From positions 88,409,601 to 88,473,600 of the forward strand of contig CM057472.1 of the NCBI GenBank assembly GCA_030035585.1: a stretch of 64,000 nt of DNA, given 5' to 3'. Below the pieces are notes generated by a model. That model was not told the DNA's origin and did not search any database. It worked only from the letters and a program-made list of their open reading frames with translations. Below, piece after piece: positions 10,700 to 20,837 of this stretch (positions within the stretch are counted from its first letter, which is position 1; every line of letters begins with the position of its first letter). The translations under genes and the position numbers were made by a program. The DNA comes from Dugong dugon (lineage: Eukaryota > Chordata > Mammalia > Sirenia > Dugongidae).

Positions 10700-12455
10700 T
10701 TCTACTCAATATAATAGAGGACACATATAATCAGACAGCAGCTGTCCTATCTTGCTACCTTCAGCATTATCAAAGAGGAGAAGGGGTCAACCTATTATAC
10801 CTTTAATTTGGCAGAAAGATTTAAAAAGTATATAGCCCGACTCATAGGCTGTGCATTAATCACACCAAATGCCAAAGGAGTACTTGATTTTAAGTTCAAC
10901 TTGAAATTTTCAATTTATTTCTCAGTTCAGCAGAATAGAAGTATTAATAGCTAATATTAAGTGAGTGATTACTATGATGCAGGTACTAAATTCCCTAGCA
11001 CAAATATTTCTCAATTTAAGGAAGGGTTCTGTAGAATCCCTGTGATAATAATCTTTGGGTAGTCAATAATGATCATGCTTTCTCCTCAAATGAATCAAAA
11101 TTCAAATCAAGTTCTCCTTACACTTTGGATATGCCAACATCTGGCAGCTACTTTGACATTATGTCTCAGCAGGCCATTTATAATCCCCTGATTTTGCCCT
11201 TGCTCTGAAGGCTACATTTTCATGAGTTATTCACCAATGTGTAAAGGCATTCAAGTTCAGCAGATTTTCATCATCAGAGGAGCATTTCCAGGGACTACCT
11301 GTGCTATATAGTGATGGTCATTTTCACCATCACTAGGGCATTCCCTATTGTCCAGTTTTTATCCAAGCAATGACAAAACAGAGGAAACGCTGGACAGTTA
11401 AAACTCTTAACACTGAGTGATATATCAAGAAAGCTTACACATAGAGTATCTAAGGGGCTGCACAGGGCTGAAAGCAGTAATTTCATTGTGGGGGAGAATG
11501 CCTAAAGGTCTTATTTCAAATTCTGATGATGCAGTTGATCTAGATGTCAGCATTATATAGGAATGCCTGAACTGCCAAACGTTAACCAGAAATAATTGCC
11601 CGTGATACAGGTGGCAATCTATCACGGTAAATGTCACTACAAAGAAGACCTTAAAAGCCAAAAAACAAAAAAGTCAGGACACAAATTTCATCCAGTTGGA
11701 CCGTGGTCTCCAGAGGAATTGTAACAAATTATAAGTGGGCAGCCACTGTTTCTTAAAAGTGCTGGAAGAAAAGTTCTCTAGCCTTGGGGGTATTGCTTAC
11801 AGCCCTGCATGATTACATGTCAAATCCCCTTACAACAGAGCCAGTCTTTGCATGACAAGAAAGTTCAGGTTCTGAATGATGGCCCATGTATTTCAAGTTG
11901 ATAAAATTTCAAAGTAGCACTAATTAAGGATTTGAATCTGCCACTGGAATCAGTATTAGCAAAATTTGACTCTCAAGTTTATTTTTTGCAAATAATAATA
12001 ACCTTTCAAATTAAAAAAAAATCCAATTGAAACTGAATATATTGGTTTCCCCTTTAGTTCTAATGCCCTTACATATATCAATGAGCCTTTTCTCTCTCCC
12101 TACTAATACATTTTCAAAATATAAATTTTAAATACAACACTCAACTGATTACCAAGTTTCTAGGACTCTTGTCCTAGACATAAAGCCTAAATCATTGGCA
12201 GAATGATTTAGGTATTTTACCTCTCTGTTCCTTCTGCTTAAAATGATCCTTTCTCTGGATGAAGATTCCAAATTAGTCTTCAAACTCCAGCTTAACTACA
12301 GTTAACAGAGCTGGTCGCTTCTTCCTCTATCTGCATACAGTACCTCTAACAGAGCACCTGCCATGTAATGCTGGCTTCTGACACCTCACAGGCAATGATC
12401 AACTCCACTTTACCTTTGTATTTCCAATACTCAGAATTTGGCAGTCAGTGAGCAG
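10700..12455. other. No recognised feature
   Basis: About 1.75 kb of AT-rich DNA without a repeat family or exon that I recognise. Small minus-strand frames at 11304-11661 have no supporting features. Confidence 0.5.
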
Positions 12456-12457
12456 TG

Positions 12458-12545
<88 letters not shown>
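12456..12545. repeat. Long (TA)n microsatellite
   Basis: About 40 TA units with a single CA-type interruption near 12474. The whole tract is self-complementary and could extrude as a cruciform. Assembled length may be unreliable. Confidence 0.97.
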
Positions 12546-12789
12546 TTTTTCCTCTGAAATGAATGATTGCTAGCGTCACTGTGTGCTGCTGTGCAGGTTA
12601 TGCACTGTGCAACTCTAGGGGCTACAATTCAGATAAACTGTGATGTGAATGGGAGCCTTGCAGTTGTGAAGTGCACAACATGGACAACCATACATGGCAG
12701 CCTGTCAGCCACTTGTGCTAAAATGTTCATACTCCCTCATGCTAAATTTTAATATTTTCTGCTACTCATGTTCTCTTCCATCAGTTGCC

Positions 12790-13150
12790 AAATCCCGATA
12801 GGTCAGGATAAGCTAGATTTTTCTGCAGTAACAAACAATCCCAAAATCTTAGTAGCTTAATACAAGAAAAGTTAACTTTTCACTCATACTACGTGTACTA
12901 CATAGGTTATCTGGGGGATTCTGCTCAACAGTGCCTCAGGCAACCAGGTTGATAGGGGTTCCATCCTAAAACAAACAACCATGATCACTGAGGCATTAAA
13001 ATCAGGATGTGGCAGTTCATGTACTGGCTCTTAGAGCTTCCATTCGGGTGTGGCACACATCACTTTCAATCACATCTCACTGGCCAAAGCAAATCACACA
13101 GCCATATCTACCTTCAAAGGGAACAAAGGAAGTACAATTCTACTCCATGC
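12790..13150. repeat. Ancient mammalian interspersed repeat, family not named
   Basis: Phrases include GATAAGCTAGATTTTTCTGC, AGTAACAAACAATCCCAAAA, GCACACATCACTTTCAATCA, CATCTCACTGGCCAAAGC and GGAAGTACAATTCTACTCCA. They follow the order of a well-known old mammalian repeat that I can recall but not name with certainty. No coding capacity or boundaries are visible. Confidence 0.5.
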
Positions 13151-13210
13151 CCTGAAAACAACGACAATATTTATAAACAGCTTTAATGACAAGTACAGTT
13201 TGCTCCTTAA

Positions 13211-13363
13211 ACCCATTGCCATGGAGTTGATTGACTCATAGTGACCCTATAAGACAGAGTAGAACTGCCCCATAGAGTTTCCAAGGGGCACCTGGTGGAT
13301 TCGAACATGCTGATCTTTTGGTTAGCAGCTGTAACACTTAATCACTACACCACCAGGGTTTCC
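13211..13363 (-). mobile_element. AfroSINE copy, short class, with target-site duplication
   Basis: The tail ACCCATTGCCATGGAGTTGA opens the element, CCAAGGGGCACCTGGTGGAT lies in the middle, and the head complement ends CACCACCAGGGTTTCC. It is flanked by GTTTGCTCCTTAA (13198-13210) and GTTTGCTCCTCAA (13364-13376), which match at 12 of 13 positions. This fixes both ends and shows LINE-type insertion. Confidence 0.93.
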
Positions 13364-13376
13364 GTTTGCTCCTCAA

Positions 13377-13477
13377 TATCTCACCGTTCGTGCTATTCCC
13401 ACCCCGTTTGACTAAGTCCTTCTTACCTCATCCTTGGACTATTGCAATAGCTCAGTTAGCCTCTCTTTTTTGTTTTT
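13377..13477 (+). mobile_element. L2 fragment, left part (split by insertions)
   Basis: TTACCTCATCCTTGGACTAT followed by TGCAATAGCTCAGTTAGCCT is the L2 3' region (consensus-like 'GGATTATTGCAATAGCCTCCTAAC'). The sequence resumes after the nested insertions at 16514-16680, with plausible L2 text such as AAAAACCTTTCATGACTTTC. The L2 is the oldest layer of the nest. Confidence 0.65.
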
Positions 13478-13485
13478 CTTGCCCT

Positions 13486-13597
13486 CGTGCCCTGGTGGCA
13501 TTGTGGTTAAAGCACTCGGCTGCTAACTGAAAGGTCAGTGGTTTGAACCCACTAGCCACTCCATGGGAGAAAGATGTGGCAGTCTGCTTCCATAAAG
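13486..13597 (+). mobile_element. AfroSINE copy, long class, 5' part (split by RTE)
   Basis: The head CGTGCCCTGGTGGCATTGTG leads through CACTCGGCTGCTAACTGAAA to GCAGTCTGCTTCCATAAAG, where it stops abruptly at an RTE. The remaining 3' part of the same SINE resumes at 16403. The whole SINE is flanked by CTTGCCCT (13478-13485 and 16506-16513), its own short target-site duplication within the L2. Confidence 0.92.
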
Positions 13598-13926
13598 TTT
13601 GTTGTTGTTGTTGTTAGGTATCATCAAGTCGATTCCGACTCACAGCGACCCTATGTACAACAGAACAAACCACTGCCCGGTCCTGCGACATCCTCACAAT
13701 CCTTGCTATGCTTGAGAGCATTATTGCAGCCACTGTGTCAATCCATCTCGTTGAGGGTCTTCCTCTTTTTTGCTGACCCTCTACTTAACCAAGCATGATA
13801 TCCTTCTCCAGGGACTGATACCTCCAATAAAATGTCCAAAGTATGTGAAAGGTAGTCTTGCCATCCTTGCTCCTAATGAGCATGCTGGTTGTAATTCTTC
13901 CAAGACTGATTTGTTCGTTCTTTTGG

Positions 13927-14087
13927 CCCATTAACCCATTGCCGTCGAGTCAATTCCAACTCATAGTGACTGTATAGGGCAGAGTAGAACTACCCCATAG
14001 GGTTTCCAAGGAGCACCTGGAAGATTTGAACTGCCGACCCTTTGGTTAGTAGAAGGAGCACTTAACCGCTACGCCACCAGGGTTTCC
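13927..14087 (-). mobile_element. AfroSINE inserted into the RTE, short class
   Basis: The tail begins CCCATTAACCCATTGCCGTC and the head complement ends CGCCACCAGGGTTTCC. The copy interrupts the RTE C-terminal coding region. A perfect 10-bp duplication GTTCTTTTGG (13917-13926 and 14088-14097) flanks it. It is the youngest layer of the nest and, in keeping with that, among the better preserved copies here. Confidence 0.95.
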
Positions 14088-14097
14088 GTTCTTTTGG

Positions 14098-14560
14098 CAG
14101 TCCATTGTATATTCAATATTCTTCGCCAACACCACAATTCAAAGGACTCAATTCTTCTTCGGTCTTCCTTATTCGTTGTCCAGCTTTTACTTGCATATGG
14201 GGTGATTGAAAACACCATGGCTTGGGTCAGGCTTACTTTAGTCTTCAAGGTCGCAATTTTACTTTTCAACAATTTAAAGAGGTCTTTTGCTGCAGATTTG
14301 CCCAATGCTATGCGTTGTTTGATTTCTTGACTGCTGCTTCCATGGATGTTGATTGTGGATCCAAGTAAAACGAAATTCTTGACAACTTCAATCCCTTCTC
14401 CATTTATCATGATGTTGTTTTTTGGTCCAGTAGTAAAGATTTTTGTTTTCTTTATGTTGAGGTGTAATCCATACTGAAAGCTATGGGTTTTGATCTTCAT
14501 CAGTAAGTGCTTCAAGTCCTCTTCACCTTCAGCAAGTAAGGTTATGTCATCTGCATAACA
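14098..14560 (-). pseudogene. RTE ORF fragment: end of RT motif C and C-terminal region
   Basis: The minus strand encodes the YADDIT catalytic signature of reverse transcriptase (codons 14540-14557). A 148-codon frame follows (start 14515), with GLHLNIKKTKI, MINGEGIEVVKNFVLLGS and WCWRRILNIQWTAKRTE segments typical of the BovB/RTE C-terminus. The 3' part of the frame runs into the inserted SINE, so the protein end is lost. It is a transposon relic, not a host gene. Confidence 0.88.
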
Positions 14561-14608
14561 CAGTTTGTAAATGAGTCTTCCTCCAATCCTGATGCCACAT
14601 TCTCCTTC

Positions 14609-15001
14609 CTAGAGTCCAGCTTCTCTGATTATTTGCTCATCATACAGATTGAATAGGTATGGTGAAAGGATACAACCCTGATGCACGCCTTTCCTGACTT
14701 GAAAACATGCAGTATCCCCTTGTTCTGTTAGAACGACTGCCTCTTGATCTATGTACAGTTCCCTCATGAGCACAATTAATTGTTCTGGAATTTCCATTCT
14801 TCTCCAAGTTATCCATAATTTGTTATGATCCACACATTTCAATGCCTTTGCATAGTCAATAAAACACAGGTAAACATCTTTCTGGTATTCTCTGCTTTTG
14901 ACCAGGATCCACCTGACATCAGCAATGATATCCCCTGTTCTACATCCTCTTCTGAATCTGGCTTGAATTTCTGGCAGCTCCCTTTTGCTGTACTGCTGCA
15001 A
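14609..15001 (-). pseudogene. RTE reverse-transcriptase fragment
   Basis: A 130-codon open stretch contains ARFRRGCRTGDIIADVRWIL, the motif A region FIDYAKALKCVDHNKLW and the motif B-like GVHQGCILSPYLFNLY. The second aspartate usual in DYAKAFDCVDH-type motif A is replaced by lysine. It is separated from the YADD-containing segment by a frame change. It derives from the RTE spanning 13598-16392. Confidence 0.88.
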
Positions 15002-15305
15002 CTACTTTTGAATGATCTTCAGCAAAATTTCACTTGCTTGTGATATTAATGATATTGTTTAATAATTCCCACATTCAGTTGGATCACCTATCTTGGGAAT
15101 AGGCATAAATATGGATCTTTTCCAGTCGGTTGGCCAGGTAGCTGTCCTTCAAATAGATGATGAGCACTTCCAGTGCTGCATCCATTTCTTGAAACATCCG
15201 AATTGGTATTGCATCAATTCTTGGAGCCTTGTTTTTTGATAATGCCATCAGTGCAGTTTGGACTTCTTCCTTCAGTACTATTGGTTCCTGATCATATGCT
15301 ACCTT

Positions 15306-15557
15306 CTAAAATGGATGAACATTGACCAATTCTTTTTGGTATAGTGTCTCTGTGTATCCCTTCCATCTTCTTTTGATGCTTGCTGTGTCGTTTAGTATTT
15401 TTCCCGAAGAAGCCTTCAGTATTGCAACATGAGGCTTGAATTTTTTCTTCAGTTCTTTCAGCTTGAGAAATGCTGAGCGTGTTCTTCCCTTTTGGTTTTC
15501 TATATCCAGGTCTTTACACACGTCATTATAATGCTTTCGTTTGTCTTTTCGAGCCAC
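15306..15557 (-). pseudogene. RTE ORF fragment: endonuclease-RT linker
   Basis: An 83-codon frame with KHYNDVCKDLDIENQKGRTR, FLKLKELKKKFKPHVAIL and KRRWKGYTETLYQKEL. These are the linker residues seen also on the plus strand at 62902-63129 in another RTE copy. It is lysine-rich and helical in character, located between the endonuclease and RT domains. Confidence 0.85.
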
Positions 15558-16031
15558 CCTTTGAAATCTTCTCTTCAGCTCTTTTACTTCATTATTTCTT
15601 CCTTTTGCTTTAGCTACTCAACTTTCAAGAACAAGTTTCAGAGCCTCTTCTGACATCCATTTTGGTCTTTTCTTTCTTTCCTGTATTTTTAATGACCTCT
15701 TGCTTTCTTCATATATGATGTCCTTGATGTCATTCCACAACTCATCTGGTCTTTGGTCATTAGTGTTCAATGCATCAAATTTATTCTTGAATTGGTCTCT
15801 AAATTCAGGTGGGATATACTCAGGGTCATACTTTGGCTCTCATGGACTTGTTCTAATTTTCTTCAGTTTCAACCTGAACTTGCAGATAAGCAATTGATGT
15901 TCTGTCTGTTTCGCAGTCAGCCCCAGACCTTGTTCTCACTGATGATATTGAGCTTTTCTATCATCTCTTGCCACAGATGTAGTCAATTTGATTCCTTTTA
16001 TCCCATCTGGCAAGGTCCACGTGTATAGTCA

Positions 16032-16214
16032 CTATTTATGTTGGTGAAAAAAGGTATTTGCAATGAATAAGTCATTGGTCTTGCAAAATTCTATCATTCT
16101 ATCTCTGGCATCTTTTCTATCACCAAGGCCATATTTTCCAACTACCAATCCTTCTTCTTTGTTTCCAACTTTTACATTCCAATCACCAGTAATTATCAAT
16201 GCATCCTGTTGCAT
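16032..16214 (-). pseudogene. RTE APE-endonuclease fragment
   Basis: A 60-codon frame carries ALIITGDWNVKVGN, the GDxN catalytic signature of apurinic-like endonucleases, and MIEFCKTNDLFIANTFF. It is the most 5' recognisable coding part of this RTE. The N-terminal endonuclease motifs are absent because the element is 5'-truncated near 16392. Confidence 0.85.
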
Positions 16215-16402
16215 GTTTGTTCAATTTCAGACTGCAGAAGTTGGTAAAAATCTTCACTTTCTTCATCTTCGGCCTTAGTGGTTGGTGTGTAAATTTGAAG
16301 AATAGACATATTAACCTGTCTTCCTTGTAGGCATATGGAAATTATCCTATCACTGACAGTGTTGAACTTCAGGATAGATCTTGAAATGTTCTTTCCATAA
16401 AG

Positions 16403-16505
16403 ATTACAGCCTTGGAAAACCTATGGGGCAGTTCTAAACCGTCCTATAAGGTCGCTATGAGTTGGAATCAACTCAGTGGTAATGGGTTTGGTCTTGGCTT
16501 TTAAC
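16403..16505 (+). mobile_element. AfroSINE 3' part (continuation of 13486-13597)
   Basis: It continues exactly where the left half stops: ATTACAGCCTTGGAAAACC, CTATGGGGCAGTTCTAAACC, TATAAGGTCGCTATGAGTTG and a GTAATGGGTTTGG tail. The duplication TTCCATAAAG overlaps its first bases. Together the two halves make a normal-length copy. Confidence 0.93.
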
Positions 16506-16513
16506 CTTGCCCT

Positions 16514-16680
16514 GAGTCCTTCCTCCCCATCACTGACAGGTTAACCTTCCCGAAGTACAACTCTGGTTATACTATCTCTTCCAAGAAGAGACCTTTAATT
16601 AAAAACCTTTCATGACTTTCTACTGACTACTAAGTTAGGTCCCAATTTCTTCCTTCATTGAATCTCTACTCTTTCATTCA
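16514..16680 (+). mobile_element. L2 fragment, right part
   Basis: CTGAGTCCTTCCTCCCCATC and AAAAACCTTTCATGACTTTC, followed by ACTGACTACTAAGTTAGG, fit the L2 3' region downstream of the fragment at 13377-13477. It is considerably diverged. Confidence 0.5.
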
Positions 16681-16689
16681 TTCCACAAC

Positions 16690-17345
16690 AATTTTTGAAT
16701 ATTTAGTGGAGATCAGACACTACATTAGACACTGAGAGAAAAAAAAAGTTCCTGGGTTTCATAGAGCTTACAGTCCAGTAACCAGTAAGTGAGCCAGCCA
16801 CAAATGATGGCAATCAGTGCAATGACTGTGATGATATAGTGGCATAGTTTAGTGGTAACATCAAGGAAGTAAATAACTTTGATGGGAGACCAGTCAAGGC
16901 ATCTCTGAGGAGGAGATGTTTAAAGTAGCACTGGGACTTTGAATAAGAGTTTTCCAGGCAAATATAGTTGGGGATGGGAGAATAAGAGAGGGAGTGAGGG
17001 CCCTTCTTTGCAGAGGGAATAGTGTGGATAAAAACGGAGTCATGAAAATTTGGTGTGTTGGGAAAAATGCAAATGGTTCTGCAGGTGAGACTAGAAGGAG
17101 GGTACTGTGGTGGGGTGGGCATAGGGCTAAGGGGTAAGATATATACCTGGAAAGAGAGACCGAGGCCCAGTGAGGAGTGGAGGAGGCTTAAAGACCAAGA
17201 TTAAGGAGTTTGTCTTGTTGTCCTTTGGGCACTGTGGAATTATTGAATGGTTTTAATCAGAAAATGACTTGCTCTGGCTGTCACTTAAGAAAAGTCACCC
17301 TAGTGGCAGTGTGAAAGCTGAATTGGAAGGTTCAGGGAGATCAGA
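16690..17345 (-). mobile_element. L2 3' region, minus strand
   Basis: It begins TTTTTGAATATTTAGTGG and CAGACACTACATTAGACACT, then GGGTTTCATAGAGCTTACAG. The middle has AGGCATCTCTGAGGAGGAG and GAGGGCCCTTCTTTGCAGAG, then ATGGTTTTAATCAGAAAATG and CTTGCTCTGGCTGTCACTTA. This is the order of the L2 3' end read on its complement. It is ancient, with no intact frame. Confidence 0.75.
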
Positions 17346-17472
17346 TAGGAGATTATCACTAAGTCAAGACAGTCTGAACAGAGGGAGTAAATCTACAAAG
17401 AGGAGGAAAGGGGACAAAGAGAGATTTCAGTGAGAAAATCAGCAGTACTTGAAGATTAGTTAAATGACCTGG

Positions 17473-17655
17473 AAGGAGTCCTGATGGCACAGTGGTTAAA
17501 TGCTCGACTGCTAACCAGGTTAGCAGTTCAAACTCACCATGGGTGAAAGATGTGGCAGTCTGCTTCTGTAAAGATTACAGCCTTGGAAAGCATATGGGGC
17601 AGTTCTACCCTGTCACATGAGGTTGCTGAGTCAGAGCCAACTCGAAGGCAATGGG
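17473..17655 (+). mobile_element. AfroSINE copy, long class, with 12-bp duplication
   Basis: The head AAGGAGTCCTGATGGCACAG is followed by AAGATGTGGCAGTCTGCTTC, the intact site GTAAAGATTACAGCC, and the tail GAGGTTGCTGAGTCAGAGCC. The direct repeat TAAATGACCTGG (17461-17472 and 17656-17667) is perfect and sets the ends. Confidence 0.94.
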
Positions 17656-17667
17656 TAAATGACCTGG

Positions 17668-18235
17668 GAGCAAGAAATAGGAAAACTCAAAATGGTGACC
17701 AATCTTCTGAATTGGGTGACTGGGTCCACATAAAGCAGGTCAGAGAGAAAGCTGATGGGTGTAGTGGTAACCATGTTAAATGTGAGAATGTCTGGGACAT
17801 TTGGAAAGAGTTTAAGCTATGGAATTAGATCTAGGGGGTTTTCTTTATGTCACTGAATAGTGGGGAAACTATAGATGTGGATGACACTTCCCAAAAGGAA
17901 TGGGTCCAGTGAGCAGAGAATGCCAAAGAATCCCAGTATTTTAGAAGGAGATAGAGGAGAAAAAGCAGGAGGAGAATTAAAGCTGAGAGAAGTTACAAGT
18001 CACAGAGTGATGAATAGTGTCAAATCCTACAAAAAGTTTGGGTAAGAAAAGGCTGAAAATGTTCTATTGGACTCAGCAAACGGGGGGGTGGGGAACTTAC
18101 TGACCTCAGCAAGAATAGATTGTGTCTAAAACCAGATTTCAGCAAATAAGTGGCAAGGAACTGGAGACAGCAAAAAGGCCACCTTTTCAAGGAAAAGGTC
18201 GTGAAGGGCATGAGGAAGATAGCAAGTAGGGATTC
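17668..18235. other. No confidently recognised feature
   Basis: Purine-rich DNA. Phrases like AGAAAGCTGATGGGTGTAGT could be an extension of old L2-like sequence, but I cannot support a call. A GGGGGGGTGGGG run sits near 18082. Confidence 0.4.
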
Positions 18236-18239
18236 CCAG

Positions 18240-18990
18240 GGACTTTCAAAGCTCAATCCAAGTGTCACGGACTCTGGGAAGCTTTCCTGCCCGCCCACTT
18301 CTGTGTCCCTGTAACTCCTTACATACACCTCATTTATAGCATTTACCACGCAGTTTTGTAATCATTAATTTGCTCAACAGTTTCCCACAATACAGGTTCT
18401 GTGAGAGCAACTTCATCTGTCAAACCTCAGAATAAGGCACTTAAAAAAAAAAAACAGCAGATTGTATTAGAATATTCTCTCACCTACCATGCAAAGCTAT
18501 GTTCAGATCTGAACTACCTTTCCTGTTTCACCGTGTCCTAATTCCCTCTGTATTCTTCATTCCCTAAACAAATTGGGCTAATATTTTCTTGGAATGAATC
18601 TCACAATTACCTGCCTCTGTGTCTTTGGTATGTAATTTTCTCTGCTGGGATTGTCCTTCTCCTAGGACAATATCTCTTAAATTCCTATTTATTTATTTTT
18701 TAACATCAAACTTAATAGTCACTTTTTTTATAAATACCTTCACTGACTCTTTCATAATATTCTCTTCTTTCTCTGAATCCTGCAACATTTAACTCTGCTT
18801 CTCCAATAAGCCTTAATCTCAACTTTACTAGAGTTACGTATGAACTTGTATTATTCCCTATGTTATAATGAAGGCTCCTTGAAGACAGGGACCTCATTTT
18901 ATTCACCTTTGTATTTCCTGGGATCCCTTAGCAATGTCTCCTACACGTTGCATTTCAAGCATGCTTATTGAATGAATGAATGAATGGAAA
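18240..18990 (+). mobile_element. L2 fragments, plus strand, including the 3' end
   Basis: CTGGGAAGCTTTCCTGCCCG near 18280 and GAAGGCTCCTTGAAGACAGG, then CACCTTTGTATTTCCTGGGA, near 18870-18920 are L2 landmarks. The terminal TTGAATGAATGAATGAATGG (18968-18987) is the characteristic L2 3' repeat. There may be two fragments with a gap near 18440-18585. Confidence 0.7.
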
Positions 18991-19220
18991 TGAGTTATAA
19001 GTATTAGATTGATTTGCCTGTCTCACCCCCCCAAAAAAGGAAAGAGGCAGAAGTTAGAAATCAAATTATTATGAAAACCAGAATTGTAATGAAAGAAACA
19101 TTCCATGGAATAGTGGGGTGCAAATATCACTCCTAACTACTATCTAGTCATTAGTTTCTACAAATCACATTGGAGTTCATGAAGATCTGATAAATTAACA
19201 GGATTATTCTAGCTACCCGA

Positions 19221-19586
19221 GTGATTGGTGGTTCAGTGGTAGAATTCTCTCCTTCCATGTGGGAGGCTGTGTTCAATGCTGGGACAATGCACTGCAAGTG
19301 CAGCCAGCACACATCTGTCAGTTGTGGATTGCACGTTGCAATGATGCTGAACAGATTTCAGCTGGAGCTTCCAGACTAATATGGACTAGGAAGAAAGGCT
19401 TGGCAATGTACTTCTGAAAATAATTCAGTGAAAACCCTATGGATCACAGTGGTCTGATCATAGGTCTGATCTAATGATCACAGTTCATCATAGGGATAGC
19501 ACAGGACCCGGCAGCATTTCATTCAGTTGTGCACGGGGTCGTCATGAATTAGGTAGGCTCAATGACAGCTAACAACAACAACAACA
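19221..19586 (+). mobile_element. SINE with a tRNA-Gly-derived head
   Basis: The first 71 bases (19221-19291) align along their whole length with a tRNA-Gly: TTGGTGGTTCAGTGGTAGAA gives the A box, CTTCCATGTGGGAGGC the anticodon arm, then a degraded B box (GTTCAATGC) and a GGGACAATGCA acceptor end. The body (CAGATTTCAGCTGGAGCTTC, ACTAGGAAGAAAGGCTTGGC, CACAGTGGTCTGATCATAGG) and the tail GGGTCGTCATGAATTAGG with (AAC)n follow. The tail is of the same kind as the RTE 3' end. It is the fullest of three copies in the window (others at 5523 and 26290). The head is too mutated and too embedded to be a working tRNA gene. Confidence 0.9.
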
Positions 19587-19663
19587 TTCCAGGTAGCCAC
19601 GTAAAACTGCTACTAGTAACCCTCATTTTCACCTAGTCTCATTCAATCCTTAGTGTTGTTCTC

Positions 19664-20710
19664 ATTGCTGTTACTAGATGTTGTCCAGTCAATTCAGACT
19701 CATAGTGATCCTATACACAACAGAACGAAACACTCACTGCCTAGTCCTGAGCTATCCTCATAATCGTTGCTATGTTTGAGCCCATTGTTGCAGCCACTGT
19801 GTCAATCCATCTCGTAGAGGGTCTTCCTCTTTTTCAATGACCCTCTATCAAGCATGATGTCTTTCTCCAGGGACTGATCCCTCCTGCTAACATGCCCAAA
19901 GTAAGTGAGATGAAATCTTGCCATCCTCACTTCTAAGGAGCGTTCTGGCTGTACTTCTTCCAAGACAGATTTGGTCTTTCTTCTGGCAGTCCATGGTATA
20001 CTCAATATTCGTCACCAACACCATAATTCAAAGACATGACTTCTTCTTCAGTCTTCTTATTCATTGTCCAGCTTTCACATGCCTATGAGGTGATTGAAAA
20101 CACCATGGCTTGGGTGACATCCTCAGAGTGACATCTTTGCTTTTTAACACTTTGAAGAGGTCTTTATCAGCAGATTTGCCCACTGCAATACATTATTTGA
20201 TTTCTTAACTGCTGTTTCCATGGGCATTGATTTTGGATCCAAGAAAAAAGAAATCCTTGACAACTTCAATATTTTCTCCATTTATCATGATGTTGCTTAT
20301 TGGTCTAATTGTGAGGATTTTTTTTTTATGTTGATGTGTAATTCATACTGAAGGCTGTAGTCTTTGATCTTCATCAGTAAGTACTTCAAGTTCTCTTCAC
20401 TTTCAGCAAGCAAGATTGTGTCATCTGCATATTGCAGGTTGTTAATGAATCTTCCTCCAATCCTGATGCCATGTTCTTCTTCATATAGTCCAGTTTCTCA
20501 GATTATTTACTCAGCATACAGATTGAATACGTATGTTCAAAGAACGCAACCCTGATGCACACCTTTCCTAATTTTAAATCACACAGAATCCCCTTGTTCA
20601 GTTCAAATGACTGCCTCTTGGTCTATGCACAGGTTCTGCATGAGCACAGGTGTTTGGAATTCCCATTTTTGCAATGGTATCCATAATTTGTTATGATCCA
20701 CACAGTTGCT
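19664..20710 (-). mobile_element. RTE (BovB-like) 3' fragment, minus strand
   Basis: The 3' end is at the left (TGTTGTCCAGTCAATTCAGA). It runs through a region matching the RTE at 13598-16392 and stops within the RT domain near CATAATTTGTTATGATCCAC. The minus strand keeps the YADD codons at 20420-20431 (context NNLQYADDTILL). Frames are broken throughout. It is 5'-truncated and about 1.05 kb long. Confidence 0.92.
19802..20005 (-). pseudogene. RTE C-terminal ORF fragment
   Basis: A 67-codon frame with MSIPWTARRKTKSVLEEVQ, RMARFHLTYFGHVSRRDQ and SLEKDIMLDRGSLKKRKT segments, the C-terminal tail of RTE/BovB-type polyproteins. It shows the portion missing from the 13598 copy, where a SINE interrupts. 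It is a transposon relic. Confidence 0.82.
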
Positions 20711-20837
20711 TAGATATTTGACAAGCCAGGTAATAGTCTAAGAAATGTTAACTGATTTTTTCAAGGCTGCAAAACCTGAAGTGGAAGAGGTGTGTCTTAA
20801 ACTCAAATCTGCTGGTTCTGCTTACTGGGTTAAATAG

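Larger units (their letters stand above)
13598..16392 (-). mobile_element. RTE (BovB-like) LINE, 5'-truncated, inserted in a SINE
   Basis: The 3' end is at the left, as a (TTG)n run followed by ATCAAGTCGATTCCGACTCA. The coding region runs leftwards from the right end: APE-type endonuclease fragment, linker, reverse transcriptase, C-terminal part. A perfect 10-bp duplication TTCCATAAAG (13588-13597 and 16393-16402) flanks it, and the two SINE halves match up across it. Once the embedded SINE (13927-14087) and its duplication are removed, about 2.6 kb of RTE remain, less than the roughly 3.2 kb I recall for a full RTE. Several frameshifts and stops break the single ORF, so it is inactive. Confidence 0.93.

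Noticed and set aside
19221-19291. A possible functional tRNA-Gly gene
   Set aside because: The B box is mutated (GTTCAATGC), there is an extra base near the 5' end and no terminator. The sequence continues directly into the SINE body seen in two other copies.
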